Assembly (NCBI GenBank): GCA_016872775.1
Contig: VGZA01000019.1
Coordinates: 36,385-100,384, forward strand
From: Planctomycetota bacterium
GTDB lineage: Bacteria > Planctomycetota > Planctomycetia > Pirellulales > Pirellulaceae
DNA length: 64,000 nt
Direction: 5' to 3'
The first letter of the stretch is position 1; each line of letters begins with the position of its first letter. This document shows positions 33,952-44,035 of this stretch, in pieces. The notes beneath the pieces are model-generated. The model worked only from the letters and a program-made list of their open reading frames with translations, was not told the DNA's origin and searched no databases. Both the position numbers and the translations under genes were made by a program.

Positions 33952-36315
33952 TTATTTCTTAACTTCCGCGCTGATCGGTCCACTTTCCACCGTGATATCC
34001 TGTCCCTGGAATTTCGTCGAGCCAGTGACGACCAGGTCTTCGATCTTGCCTGCGGGCGCATCGGCTGCGGCCGTCAACTCAATGTCGACCGACGACTGGT
34101 CGGGCGGGATCGTTGTTTCCGCCGAACCGGTCACTCCCGGGGGCAGTTTTTTCCATTTGATGACGATCGGTTGTTTGTCCGCGTCATTGCCTGTATTCAT
34201 GCGCGCCGCAGTGATGCGCACTTTCTGAACGTTTCCGAAAACAAGCCCGGGCACCGGGCCCACCGACAATGTCATTGGATTGACAACTTGCAACGGAACG
34301 TCCTTGGCGAATACCGATTGGCCTCGGCCCTGGAACTCGGCAAAACTCAGCACGCTGATCTTATGTACGGCCTCCTGCATGTCCTTGGGACCTTTGACGA
34401 TCACCTGGTAGGTTTCCATCGGTCCGTTGCCGTTGCGTTTGACTTCAAACGCGAATCCCGCCGGAGGCGACAACAGGTAGACCTGCAGTGGATCCTTGAA
34501 TTCAGCCTGCTTGCGTTCCAGCTGAACCACGAATTCACTTTGTCCTGTCTGGCGAGGGATCAGCACGGTGGGGCGATCGATTTTAGCCTCGTAGAACGCG
34601 GGCATTTCTCCGGCGATCGCGAGTGGCACCACGCCTTCCATCCAGGTCGGCGGGTAGCTGAGGTTGGGGCGCAGCACGCGCACCAGATCCAAAGTTCCCA
34701 CCGTGGAACGAACCTCCGCACCGTCGATCGTAGCAGTACCGACGATCTTCAACGCCGTGAATTGACCAGGGGTAAATGACGCGGGTGGATTGACGATCAG
34801 TTTGGTGACGGCCTGCTTTTCCGGAATAACGTTGTTAAACAACTGATACTCGCCCCCGGGGCCTTCCACCGACAAACTGATCGGTCCGTCGTAGCCATTG
34901 CGCGCGCAAGGGACGTCGATGGAGAAGGAGCCGTTCTTGGCGGCGAGCAGTTTGTAGCGGGTGGCCTTATCGGGTTTCAGCGCCAGGCTGAAGAGGGGAA
35001 CAGGTTCAATTCCGATCCGGTACACCGCCTCCGGGCCGGCCCGCCCGAGCAGGTCCTGGACAACGAGTCGGTAGCTGCCGTCTTCCGGGAAAGCAAACAC
35101 CAGCGTTTCTTCGTCGGCGTCGGTCACACCACTCTCCGCCAGTGCTGTGCCGTCGACTTTCTGGAGATACATCTTCAATGTCACGGGCGACCCGAAACTT
35201 CGGGTCCCTGCCTTGAACGCTAGGCGTTGACCTTTCTTGGCATCGAATGCATAGAAATCGCGATCGGCGGGGCTGGAAAACCGGCCGCTTACGCCGCCGG
35301 GAGCCGCGATTGGATTGGCGGACTTGAGGTCGTCGTTCGGTTCTGTTTCCTGGGATTCGACGGTGCCGCTGACGATTGCCGTGGCCATACTGGACGACGA
35401 ACCACCCGGGTATTTTGCGGCGACAGTAATACGGCTCCCCGGGGCCACCGCGGGAGCTGGAAAGTCGATCGCCGCGACCGACTCGACGCCGGCACCCGCA
35501 AACGCCAGTTTCGAAGTGGTGCCGGCCTGAATTCCTAAAGGAAAGGTGGACGTGACGAGCGGAAAATCGCCGACTCTCAAGCGGTATCTGCCGCCCGCAC
35601 GGTACTGGTTGTCGTGGATCTCGAGCAGATACTGGCCCGCAGCCTGGAAGGTATGGGCAAATCGGCAGTCCGACCCAAGGCCCGGATCGTCGTCGGCCAG
35701 CACGAGTTGCCGACCGGAGGCATCAAGCAACCGCAGGACCGGGTCGTACGCTTCGCCAAGCCTGCCGGCGACAACTTCCACGGCGATCCGCTGTCCGCTC
35801 TGTACGGAAAACTTGTAGAAATCGAAACGCGAACCGTCACTGACCCCATCGATGGCGGCGAGCGACGGGATTTCCTGAGCCTGGGCCAGCGACTGATTCT
35901 GGCCATTGTCCGCGATGCTCGGCAGGTCATCGATCATCAACATCTGAATGTCGGAGGCCCCTTCCGGCGTAGCGACCATCAGCCCGGCCAGGCCAGCGGG
36001 TACGGCGTTATCGACCGTGACCTTGATCGTTCGTTGTGTCTGCCCCGGCTTCGGCTCGGCCAAGGGGACGAGTTCCACTTTGGCGGGAAAGCTGGTCCAG
36101 ACGGTGAGCGGGTCATCGAGCTTCTGCCCGGAGATCACAAGATCCAGTGGCTTGCCCGGCGCGACAGCACCGGGGGAGACGGCCGAAATCGCTGGCTGGG
36201 CCTGGGCCGGACGCAAACCGAAAGCCAAAGGTATTGCCAGGAACAGGGCCCCAACGAGGCGTGTGCGGGAAATTCCGGGAAGCGATGCGGCGAATTGACG
36301 CGATAGTTTTGTCAT
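33952..36315 (-). CDS. Secreted protein with pre-peptidase C-terminal (PPC) domains
   Basis: 787 residues, signal peptide with an Arg-containing N-region and a hydrophobic stretch (LVGALFLAIPLAFGL). The first part (about 40-130) is an Ig-like beta domain. PPC domain 1 spans about 135-230 (DFYKFSVQSGQRIAVEVVA, LVLADDDPGLGSD). PPC domain 2 spans about 325-430 (ETEPNDDLKSANPI, DRDFYAFDAKKGQRLAF). The rest is beta-rich without recognisable motif. PPC domains are accessory modules in secreted enzymes; no catalytic domain is seen. It is the first gene of the minus-strand set and probably the promoter-proximal one. Confidence 0.87.
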   Translation of the reverse strand: MTKLSRQFAASLPGISRTRLVGALFLAIPLAFGLRPAQAQPAISAVSPGAVAPGKPLDLVISGQKLDDPLTVWTSFPAKVELVPLAEPKPGQTQRTIKVTVDNAVPAGLAGLMVATPEGASDIQMLMIDDLPSIADNGQNQSLAQAQEIPSLAAIDGVSDGSRFDFYKFSVQSGQRIAVEVVAGRLGEAYDPVLRLLDASGRQLVLADDDPGLGSDCRFAHTFQAAGQYLLEIHDNQYRAGGRYRLRVGDFPLVTSTFPLGIQAGTTSKLAFAGAGVESVAAIDFPAPAVAPGSRITVAAKYPGGSSSSMATAIVSGTVESQETEPNDDLKSANPIAAPGGVSGRFSSPADRDFYAFDAKKGQRLAFKAGTRSFGSPVTLKMYLQKVDGTALAESGVTDADEETLVFAFPEDGSYRLVVQDLLGRAGPEAVYRIGIEPVPLFSLALKPDKATRYKLLAAKNGSFSIDVPCARNGYDGPISLSVEGPGGEYQLFNNVIPEKQAVTKLIVNPPASFTPGQFTALKIVGTATIDGAEVRSTVGTLDLVRVLRPNLSYPPTWMEGVVPLAIAGEMPAFYEAKIDRPTVLIPRQTGQSEFVVQLERKQAEFKDPLQVYLLSPPAGFAFEVKRNGNGPMETYQVIVKGPKDMQEAVHKISVLSFAEFQGRGQSVFAKDVPLQVVNPMTLSVGPVPGLVFGNVQKVRITAARMNTGNDADKQPIVIKWKKLPPGVTGSAETTIPPDQSSVDIELTAAADAPAGKIEDLVVTGSTKFQGQDITVESGPISAEVKK

Positions 36316-36605
36316 GCGGCGATACTCTGCAATGGACGACCGCCGCGGCAGTACCCGATCCGCGGTTCTGGAATTCGAAATACAAGGTATGTCCCCGGCA
36401 TAGCGGCAGGGTAATGCCGATCTCTTGCCCGGGTAGGTTTGGCAGGTTTGACTCTATTGTGAAGAGCGTTTCTTGTCAGGTCAATCAGTTTCTTGCATTC
36501 AACGGGAAAAAAATCCCGCCTGCGCTCCGTCGCCAGAGTACTCCCTGACAGGACTTGTCGCATGAAAAGAGCCTGCTTTCGTCGGTCGAGTCGGCGCGTC
36601 AGCGT
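36316..36605. other. Noncoding gap between PPC operon start and the GspE-like gene
   Basis: About 290 bases. The promoter of the PPC-DUF1549-cytochrome set must lie here on the minus strand, and the end of the GspE-like transcript as well. I could identify no convincing terminator, promoter boxes or gene. Confidence 0.4.
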
Positions 36606-37808
36606 TCAGATTCGCCGCAGTTCCGCGGGACTGGTCTTCCCCGACTCGACCAGCTGAATTCCGCGAGCGGAGAGCGGAGTCATCCCGACTTCACGAGCGA
36701 CCTGTTCGAGATAATCGGCTTGGGGTCTGCTACCAATCGCGCTGCGCACCGCCGGAATTTCGCAGGGCAGGAACTCGCTGATAACGGCGCGGCCCCTGTA
36801 TCCTGTCTGCTGGCATTCCTGGCATCCGACCGGACCTTTGGCTCGGGTGATCGGCAGGCCAAGGTACTCCGTGGAATCGAGCAGATCCCGGGCGCAGCGG
36901 CAGAGCCGGCGAACGAGTCGCTGGTTGAGGATTCCGCGGAGCGCGCTCTGGAGCAGATACGGTTCGATTGCCATTTCGGCCAGACGGGCCAGAGCCTGGG
37001 CGGCACTGCCGGCATGAAATGTGGTAACGACGAGATGCCCGGTCAGAGCGGCGCTGAAGACGCCGGCCGCAATCGACGGGTCCCGGATCTCTCCGACCAG
37101 CAGCACTTCGGGATCCTGCCGCAGCGCGGACCGCAATGCGAGTGCCAGATCAAAGCCGGCCGCTGGATTCACTTCCGACTGGGCGACACCGGGAATCGGC
37201 ACTTCGATCGGGTCCTCGATACTGAGCACGCAGCGCGTACCGCCGGCGTCGCGCAGTAACTGACGCACGGAAGCATAGGCGGTGGTGGTCTTACCGCTGC
37301 CCGCCGGCCCGGACACAATCAGCACACCACAATCGTCGCGCAGGTGGCGCAGCCAGGCGTTGGCATCGTCCGGCGCCAGCTGGAGATCCTCGGGGTAGAG
37401 CAGTTGATTCGCCGCCGAGAACATACGCACCGCCGCGCGTTCCCCATGCAGCGTCGGAAATGTACTGACGCGCATTTCGATCGCCGACCAGTCCCCGCGC
37501 AAGCGGCCCTCTTGCGGAATGTCGGTGCGGTAGGTCAGCAGGTCGGCCAGTACTTTCAGCCGGGTGACCACGTCGGTAATCTGGCCTCGGGGGAACCTGC
37601 CAATTTGCTGAAGCACACCGTCAAGTCGCCACGCAATTTCAATGCCGCCCGGCTCCGGCTGAAGGTGCAGGTCGCTTGCTCCGGATGCCGCGGCGTTGGT
37701 GAGCAGAATATCGACAAAGCGGCTTGCGTAAAGCGGATCGGCCTGCGAAATCTGCCGCAATTTTTCCGCGACCGGGCTTGTCGCACCGGTCGTAATCACA
37801 CAGGACAT
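36606..37808 (-). CDS. GspE/PilB-type secretion ATPase, short form
   Basis: 400 residues, shorter than the usual 550 because the N-terminal N1 domain is missing; the protein starts near the N2 core. Walker A is GPAGSGKTTTAYAS near residue 165. The Walker B region VLLVGEIRDPSIAAGVFSAALTGHLV and the His box with TTFHAG are intact. The zinc-binding cysteines are reduced to LCRCARD and GCQECQQTGYRGR. It would power assembly of a type II secretion pseudopilus or type IV pilus. No other pilus genes are present. Its ATG overlaps the TGA of the upstream papain-fold gene (TGATG), so the two are translationally coupled, an unusual pairing. Confidence 0.9.
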   Translation of the reverse strand: MSCVITTGATSPVAEKLRQISQADPLYASRFVDILLTNAAASGASDLHLQPEPGGIEIAWRLDGVLQQIGRFPRGQITDVVTRLKVLADLLTYRTDIPQEGRLRGDWSAIEMRVSTFPTLHGERAAVRMFSAANQLLYPEDLQLAPDDANAWLRHLRDDCGVLIVSGPAGSGKTTTAYASVRQLLRDAGGTRCVLSIEDPIEVPIPGVAQSEVNPAAGFDLALALRSALRQDPEVLLVGEIRDPSIAAGVFSAALTGHLVVTTFHAGSAAQALARLAEMAIEPYLLQSALRGILNQRLVRRLCRCARDLLDSTEYLGLPITRAKGPVGCQECQQTGYRGRAVISEFLPCEIPAVRSAIGSRPQADYLEQVAREVGMTPLSARGIQLVESGKTSPAELRRI

Positions 37809-39793
37809 CAGGGCCTCGAAGAAGAATCCCCTTTGGCGAAGAAGCGTTCATGCACCTGCTGGATGCCGTTACGACCATAGTACTCGACAAGTTCCGTTCG
37901 CAACACACGGGGTGTGAGCCGGCCGTCGTCGAACCGGCGCAACAGGTCCGCGTGGCGCTGGCGCAGCTGATGGTAGCGCCGCAGTTCGCCCGCGTCGCGC
38001 GGCTGTTCCTCCGGCAACGCGGTCACCGCCAGCCGCGCCTGCCGAAAGTCGATGCTGGCTTGTTCCACGATCTGATCGAGCGTTTCGACGACCGCCGCGG
38101 CGCGGGCGGCCGACTCCAGGTCCGTTTTTTCATGTACCTGGTTGGCGCGGGCGAGCATGCGCGCCAGCCAGGCATTCTGTTTCGATATCCCGGCGACCTT
38201 TTCCCGTAACGACTGGGTCAGTGTCGGCGACAGAACCATTTCACGGTCCAACATCGCCTGCGCGAAGGCGTCAAAAATCAACTCGCGGATCTCCCGTTCG
38301 GGCTCGTACATCGGCTCGCAGCTGCCCGCCCATTCCAGTACCGAGGAGAACAAGGCGCCGGTGGGCGAGACAAACTCATCACCGATCGCCAGCCCCAGAC
38401 GTTGCAGATTGTCGGCACAACGGCCTTCCGCGCACTTCTCCCGCACCGGGAAAAATCGATCCGTCACGACATCGGTCTGCTGCGCGACCAGCAGCAGCAA
38501 TCCCGCGCAATAGGTGTGGATGAACGCTCCCTCCAGCCGTTCGCCGCGCAAAGCCGCGACCCGCGACGTTTGAAACTGAAGGTCGAACTGGGATTCATTG
38601 CCGATCAAGGAACGGGCCGTCTCAGACATTTTCTCCGCCACCCGGGAATCCGACGCACGCAGTACGACGAAGTGCAGTGTATTGCCAAGAAACGCCTCGA
38701 CATTCGAGGCCGGTATGCGGTCACCCCGCTCCGGAATATCGACGACCACAAATCGTCGAATCCCGTCATCTGCGCGTTCCGTCGTGACAATCCCCACGTG
38801 CGTAAATAACCCGGGCCGATGGCTGGTGAAGCGGTTATAGGGCGATGGATTGCGCATCAGCAGCCAATCACCGGGGCGAAGGTCGACGGTGCCCGCACGG
38901 TAAAGATCCCCTTCCACTCCGTTTGTCGATCGTGTGTCGATCCACTGCCGGAGTTTTTCCCAGCGCTGCCGGTCCGCGCTCGTTAACTTGCGCGGGTTGA
39001 TCCCGTGGATCACCGGTCGCAACCCCTGGTCACTCAAAACGGGTGCCGCCGCCAGATCTGGCCGGGCATGCGGCGCGGGGCGCTGCGGCAGTCCGATTAC
39101 GCGAATCACTTCCAGCGCGTCGAGCAACAATTCCGGTGGCAATGCCGGCGAAGCGATGAACTCCGCCAGGTCCTCCAGCAATATTGGAGACCGCGCGTCG
39201 GCCATCAGCCTCAACAGCCGCCGTTTGGAAGCGATGGAAAATGGGCGCGCTCTGCTGGCCGGATCGGTGTCGGTAAGAAGGTAAGAAAAGACTTCCGCCG
39301 CCACCTGCGGTTTCGTTTCGAACACCAGATTCAGCAACCGGTCACGTCCGGTCGGCGATTCGGCCAAGACGTCGTCCGCCTGCTCCAACACGTCCCGCAG
39401 GTGGTAGCGGAAGCGCCCGCTGGTATCGAGAAGGTGGGACATGCCTTCCAGATAACGACAGACTAGTTTCCGATCGGACTTATCGACTTCCCTCCGCCAG
39501 CCCGCCAGCCGCTGCACCTGCTCATCCACGCGCCGCTTGGCCGCGATCATTGCTCGCACTTGCGAAAGCCGGGCGTCTTCGGCGACGGCGGCGTCTTCCC
39601 ATGCGAGGCGACTGGCCCATTGCTGCAACGGCAACGCGGCGCGCCTCATTCGCGCCACATCCCATTCCGAAAGTCGATCGCGACCGGACGGGATCGCGGC
39701 GATCCAATCGCCTAGAAGATGGGAATCCGCCGGCAACTCGCGGGGTAAAACGCCGGTCATGAGCAACGCGGCGAACAGCATCGTGACCTGCAT
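37808..39793 (-). CDS. Exported permuted NlpC/P60 (YiiX-like) papain-fold protein
   Basis: 661 residues from ATG 39793; a TTG at 39817 is an alternative start. A signal peptide (MQVTMLFAALLMTGVLP) is followed by a helical region to about 290. Then comes a permuted papain-fold region: RPGDWLLMRNPSPYNRF, GLFTHVGIVTT (candidate catalytic His near 329), HFVVLRASDSR, and FIHTYCAGLLL (candidate Cys near 427). The order His-then-Cys fits the circularly permuted NlpC/P60 families such as YiiX and LRAT-like proteins. It may act on peptidoglycan, lipids or amides; the substrate is unknown. The C-terminal 200 residues are helical. It ends overlapping the start of the GspE-like ATPase. Confidence 0.78.
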   Translation of the reverse strand: MQVTMLFAALLMTGVLPRELPADSHLLGDWIAAIPSGRDRLSEWDVARMRRAALPLQQWASRLAWEDAAVAEDARLSQVRAMIAAKRRVDEQVQRLAGWRREVDKSDRKLVCRYLEGMSHLLDTSGRFRYHLRDVLEQADDVLAESPTGRDRLLNLVFETKPQVAAEVFSYLLTDTDPASRARPFSIASKRRLLRLMADARSPILLEDLAEFIASPALPPELLLDALEVIRVIGLPQRPAPHARPDLAAAPVLSDQGLRPVIHGINPRKLTSADRQRWEKLRQWIDTRSTNGVEGDLYRAGTVDLRPGDWLLMRNPSPYNRFTSHRPGLFTHVGIVTTERADDGIRRFVVVDIPERGDRIPASNVEAFLGNTLHFVVLRASDSRVAEKMSETARSLIGNESQFDLQFQTSRVAALRGERLEGAFIHTYCAGLLLLVAQQTDVVTDRFFPVREKCAEGRCADNLQRLGLAIGDEFVSPTGALFSSVLEWAGSCEPMYEPEREIRELIFDAFAQAMLDREMVLSPTLTQSLREKVAGISKQNAWLARMLARANQVHEKTDLESAARAAAVVETLDQIVEQASIDFRQARLAVTALPEEQPRDAGELRRYHQLRQRHADLLRRFDDGRLTPRVLRTELVEYYGRNGIQQVHERFFAKGDSSSRP

Positions 39794-39992
39794 GGCTCGA
39801 TATCGAAACAACGGCAAATCCCCTTGGCGGCAACGCGGCAGGTGAGTTGAACACCTTCAGATATAGTTGCCAGCGGAGCGGGATACCAGCGTGCGCTTTC
39901 GCCCAAGGGATCGATGGCGGACGCTTTGAGTCTATTTTCGGGCCGGCACAAAGGAGGGCGGTGGGCTGCCCAGGTGCGTTGGACCGAATTGG

Positions 39993-41480
39993 TCACGCCA
40001 GAATCGGCTGTACCACCTGCCCATGAACATCGGTCAGACGGAACTGCCGCCCCTGAAACTTGAACGTCAGCCGTTCGTGATCGACACCCATCAGGTACAG
40101 GATCGTCGCCTGCAGATCGTGCACGTGCACGGGATCGCGAGCGACATTCATTCCCAGGTCATCCGATTCGCCATAGGAGATTCCCGGCCGAACTCCGCCT
40201 CCCGCCAGCCAGGCCGTGAAGGCATACGGATGGTGATCGCGTCCCCACCTCGCACGCTCGTTCAGGTTCCCTTGAATGAAGGGCGTTCGGCCAAATTCGC
40301 CGCCCCAAATCACCAACGTATCCTGTAACAGGCCGCGGCGTTTCAGGTCCAGAACCAACGCCGCGGAAGGCTGATCGGTATCCTTGCACTGCGTGTAAAG
40401 TTCGGTCGTCAGACTGTTATGCTGGTCCCAGCCCGCGTGCATCACCTGCACCGAGCGCACCCCACGCTCAATCAAGCGGCGGGCCATCAGGCAGTGATAG
40501 GCGAACGTGCCTGGTTCGCGCACCTGGGGCCCATAGAGATCGAGCGTTTCGGCGCTCTCTTGCCTCAGATCGGTCAGTTCGGGAACGCTGGCCTGCATCC
40601 GGAATGCCATCTCATATTGGGCGATGCGGGTACTGATTTCCGGATCACCCGACTCGGCCAATTTCAATGCATTCAGACGCGCCAGATCGTCAAGCTGCCC
40701 GCGGCGGATTTCCGAGTTAATTCCTTCGGGATTCCGCAGGTAGAGGACGGGGTCGCTGCTGCCGCGAAATTTCACGCCCTGAAACCGCGACGGCAGAAAT
40801 CCGGACCCCCAGTAAAAATCGTAGAAAATCTGACCGCAGGTGGTGCCTTTGCTGACCGACGTCATCACGACGAAGGCGGGCAGACTCTCCGACTCGGTCC
40901 CCAGCCCGTACGACAGCCATGCGCCGAGCGTGGGTCGACCGGGAATCTGCGCGCCGCTCAGCAGCAGCGAGATCGCCGGAGCATGATTGACGGCGTCGGA
41001 ATGCAGGCTCTTGATGAAGCAGAGCTCGTCGGCGATCGCAGCGGTATGCGGCAGGAAGTCGCTGACCCATGCGCCGCTCGCGCCGCGCTGCGCGAACGGC
41101 TCGACCGGTGCCAGCATCACCTTGCCTTGCGGCGATCCGGTCATGGTACTGAATCGCTTGCCGGCGAAATACTCTTCCGGAACCGGCTTGCCGTGCATTT
41201 CGCTTAATTTGGGTTTGTAATCGAAGAGATCGACATGCGTCGGCGCGCCATTTTGAAAGAGGTAGATAACGTGTTTGGCTCGGGGGGCGAAATGCGGCAG
41301 TCCAGCCAGCGATCCCCGCTGGCTGGACGGTGAACTACCCGTCGCCGGCGAACCGACGATTGGTTCGTTTGCGGCGAGCGCGTTCTCTTGACCGAGCAAC
41401 GCCGCCAGCGCGGCGCCACCGATGCCCAGGGAAGTATCGCCAAGAAAATGGCGCCGCGCAATCCGCGCCGCGGACCGCAT
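39993..41480 (-). CDS. DUF1501 protein with Tat signal (first copy)
   Basis: 495 residues from ATG 41480, with AAGGA six bases upstream inside the end of the preceding gene; ATG 41495 would overlap that gene by 13 bases. A twin-arginine-type signal ARRHFLGDTSLGIGGAALAA opens the protein. The DUF1501 core includes FAPRAKHVIYLFQNGAPTHV, NHAPAISLLLSGAQIPGRP and WGGEFGRTPFIQGN; it is related to the alkaline-phosphatase/sulfatase superfamily but its enzymatic activity is unknown. It ends with the block VHVHDLQATILYLMGVDHE. The gene is only two bases after the DUF1549/1553 stop, so the pair is co-translated. Confidence 0.9.
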   Translation of the reverse strand: MRSAARIARRHFLGDTSLGIGGAALAALLGQENALAANEPIVGSPATGSSPSSQRGSLAGLPHFAPRAKHVIYLFQNGAPTHVDLFDYKPKLSEMHGKPVPEEYFAGKRFSTMTGSPQGKVMLAPVEPFAQRGASGAWVSDFLPHTAAIADELCFIKSLHSDAVNHAPAISLLLSGAQIPGRPTLGAWLSYGLGTESESLPAFVVMTSVSKGTTCGQIFYDFYWGSGFLPSRFQGVKFRGSSDPVLYLRNPEGINSEIRRGQLDDLARLNALKLAESGDPEISTRIAQYEMAFRMQASVPELTDLRQESAETLDLYGPQVREPGTFAYHCLMARRLIERGVRSVQVMHAGWDQHNSLTTELYTQCKDTDQPSAALVLDLKRRGLLQDTLVIWGGEFGRTPFIQGNLNERARWGRDHHPYAFTAWLAGGGVRPGISYGESDDLGMNVARDPVHVHDLQATILYLMGVDHERLTFKFQGRQFRLTDVHGQVVQPILA

Positions 41481-41482
41481 TT

Positions 41483-43981
41483 CTATTCCTTGCATAACAC
41501 CTCGTCGAGGTTCAGGATCGTATTGCAGAGGGCGATCCAGGACGTGGCGCCGATCGGGTCGGCCACGGGACCGTTCTTGAATTCACCGACGGCAAGCAGC
41601 GCGTCGGCGGAGGCAGGTTCCGCCGAGAACTGCCGCGCCAGCCTGTCGCGTGCGGCCAATAAGATATCGATTTCTTCGGGCCGCGGGTCCCGGATCAGTG
41701 TGCGGAGGAACAACTGTCGCAGACGCTCGCGCGGATCATGCAGGTCCGACGTCGACCAGGCGAGCGCTCGCGCCGCTTCCACGTACGTGGTATCGTTCAA
41801 TGTCAGCAAGGCGTGCAGAGGGGTATTCGTACGCGCCTGCTTGACGGTGCATGTCTGCCGCGAACCGCTATCGAAGAAAACACTCGGTGCAATGATGCGA
41901 CGCCAGAACGTATAGGCGCTGCGGCGGTAGAGCGATTCACCGTGATCCTGCTCGTAACGCTTGTTGCCAAAGGTAGCCTCTTCCCAGATCCCGTTCGGCT
42001 GGTAAGGTCGCACCGGGGGACCGCCCATCCGCCGCGTCAACAACCCACTGACCGCTAAGGCCTGATCCCGCAGCATCCAGGACGGCATGCGGCCACGCGG
42101 TCCACGGGCCAGCATGCGATTTTCCGGATCGCGCTCGAGCAGTTCCGGCGTAGCTCGCGACGACTGCCGGTATGCGCCCGAGAGTACCAACGCGCGCATC
42201 AGCCGCTTGACGTCCCAGTCGGTTCGAAAATCGTGGGCCAGGCGATCGAGCAGCTCGGGGTGTTCCGGGCGATCGCCTTGGACTCCGAAGTCCTCGGTCG
42301 TTTTGACGATTCCGGCTCCGAACAGCTGGCTCCAGAATCGATTCACGATCACTCGTGCCGTCAGCGGCTGCTCGGCCGCGAACAGCCAACGGGCCAGTCC
42401 CAGTCGATTGGAGGGCCATTCCGCGTCGTACCGCGCCAATTGTTCGGGAACGCGGATGCCGACTTTTTCGGCAGGCTTGTCGTAGAGCCCTTTGTAGAGG
42501 ATGAAATTCTCCCGCGGATCGGGAAGTTCCTCCATAATCATCACGCGCGGAATGGAGCGACTGACGGCATCCCGAGCTTCGCCTGCACTCCGGATCGCTT
42601 GAAGGAGAGCGGTGTGTGTGTTGTCGGCCGCGAACTGTTTTTCAAGTTTCTCCAACTGGCCGCGGTTCCGCTGCGAACCCGCATTTTTGAGGATCTCGCG
42701 AATCTCCGCCGGCAATTCGGCGGCGGCGGCCGAATCGGCGGCGGTCTGACCGTCTTCCCGCGGGAATCGCTGCTGCTCGAACTTGTCGAGCGCCTGCCGT
42801 GCCGCGGTCAGTCGCCCGTCGAGTTCGTCGCGCTGCCGAAGCTGTTCCGGACTCGCCGCCTCGAGTACCGGACGCGTTTGCGGGTCGCCTCCGCCCCCAT
42901 CCACCGGCTGGTTATTGAAAAACGCAGCCAACTGGTAATATTCGCGCTGGGATAACGGGTCAAACTTGTGGTCGTGACATCGGCAGCAATTCAGGGTCAA
43001 GCCTAACCAGACCGTTCCGGCGGTCTCCGTCATATCCATCACATAGTCAACGCGATTTTCAGCGGCGATCCGCCCACCCTCACCGTTAATCATGTGGTTG
43101 CGGCAGAATCCGGTCGCCAGTTTCTGTTCGTGCGTGGACTCCGGCAATAGGTCGCCTGCGAGCTGCCAGATCGAGAATTGATCGAAAGGCAGATCGCGAT
43201 TGAACGCACCGATCGCCCAGTCGCGCCAGGGCCACATCGTGCGTTCGGCGTCGCCCTGGTAACCGTTCGAATCGGCGTACCGCGCCGCGTCCAGCCACTC
43301 CCAGACCATCCGTTCCCCATAAGCCGGCGACGCGAGCAGACGGTCCGCGGCCCGTTCCCCCGCATCCGGCAACTCTGGCTGTTGAAAATCAACGAGCAGC
43401 TCATATTCCGGCGGCAATCCCGTCAAATCGAGCGCCACGCGGCGCAGCCACGCGGAGCCGCTGGCGGGGTCCGCCATGCGGCTGCCATGCTGTTCCAACC
43501 GCGCGATCAGGTAGTGGTCGAGCGGGTGTCGCGCCAATCGGCTGTCGTTAACGACCGGCGTTCCGGAAACGCCGATCGGTTCAAAGGCCCAATGGCCGCC
43601 CCAGCGCGCTCCCTGGTCGATCCATCGCCGCAAAGTCTCGATCTGTGCGGGCGTGGGGCGTCGTTTGGAAGACGGCGGCGGCATCCGCCGTTCGTCATCC
43701 TGGCTCACGACGCGCTCGATCAGCGCACTGCCCGCGGCATTTCCAGGAACAATCACTGGGTCGTCACGGCGCAGCGCATCTTCCGCCCGGTCCAGCCGCA
43801 GGTTTCCCTCACGGGCCTTCGCGTCGGGGCCATGACACTGGAAACAGAATTCGGAGAGAATCGGCTGAACATCCCTGGCGAATCGCAGTTCGCTCCCGCC
43901 CTCTTCCGCGGCCGCCGCGAACCGACCACTCGACAAGACGGCCAGCAGAGCCAGTCCCACCATTAAACGACGCTGCAACAT
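41483..43981 (-). CDS. Planctomycete cytochrome/DUF1549/DUF1553 protein (first tandem copy)
   Basis: 832 residues with signal peptide (LMVGLALLAVLSSGRFAAAA). The PSCyt1 region has FCFQCHGPDAKAREGNLRLD near residue 44 and a MPP block (ERRMPPPSSKRRP). DUF1549 spans about 145-355, with a second heme-like motif NCCRCHDHKFDPLSQREYYQ. A coiled-coil-like linker precedes DUF1553 (about 520-830), with VIVNRFWSQLFGAGIV and TCTVKQARTNTPLHALLTLN. Predicted location is outside the cytoplasm. It is paired with the DUF1501 gene two bases downstream. The same two-gene arrangement recurs at 44036-49048. Confidence 0.92.
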   Translation of the reverse strand: MLQRRLMVGLALLAVLSSGRFAAAAEEGGSELRFARDVQPILSEFCFQCHGPDAKAREGNLRLDRAEDALRRDDPVIVPGNAAGSALIERVVSQDDERRMPPPSSKRRPTPAQIETLRRWIDQGARWGGHWAFEPIGVSGTPVVNDSRLARHPLDHYLIARLEQHGSRMADPASGSAWLRRVALDLTGLPPEYELLVDFQQPELPDAGERAADRLLASPAYGERMVWEWLDAARYADSNGYQGDAERTMWPWRDWAIGAFNRDLPFDQFSIWQLAGDLLPESTHEQKLATGFCRNHMINGEGGRIAAENRVDYVMDMTETAGTVWLGLTLNCCRCHDHKFDPLSQREYYQLAAFFNNQPVDGGGGDPQTRPVLEAASPEQLRQRDELDGRLTAARQALDKFEQQRFPREDGQTAADSAAAAELPAEIREILKNAGSQRNRGQLEKLEKQFAADNTHTALLQAIRSAGEARDAVSRSIPRVMIMEELPDPRENFILYKGLYDKPAEKVGIRVPEQLARYDAEWPSNRLGLARWLFAAEQPLTARVIVNRFWSQLFGAGIVKTTEDFGVQGDRPEHPELLDRLAHDFRTDWDVKRLMRALVLSGAYRQSSRATPELLERDPENRMLARGPRGRMPSWMLRDQALAVSGLLTRRMGGPPVRPYQPNGIWEEATFGNKRYEQDHGESLYRRSAYTFWRRIIAPSVFFDSGSRQTCTVKQARTNTPLHALLTLNDTTYVEAARALAWSTSDLHDPRERLRQLFLRTLIRDPRPEEIDILLAARDRLARQFSAEPASADALLAVGEFKNGPVADPIGATSWIALCNTILNLDEVLCKE

Positions 43982-44035
43982 GGTCTTTTCCCACGCGTCG
44001 GAACTCCCCTCGGCAGGGCCGATCGCGCATTTTCG

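Noticed and set aside
33631..34779. A 382-codon plus-strand open frame over the PPC and DUF1549 genes
   Set aside because: It is antisense to two well-supported genes and spans the boundary between them; composition is His/Arg-rich as expected for a shadow.
36555..37259. A 234-codon plus-strand open frame over the GspE-like gene
   Set aside because: Antisense to Walker A and zinc motifs of a clear secretion ATPase.
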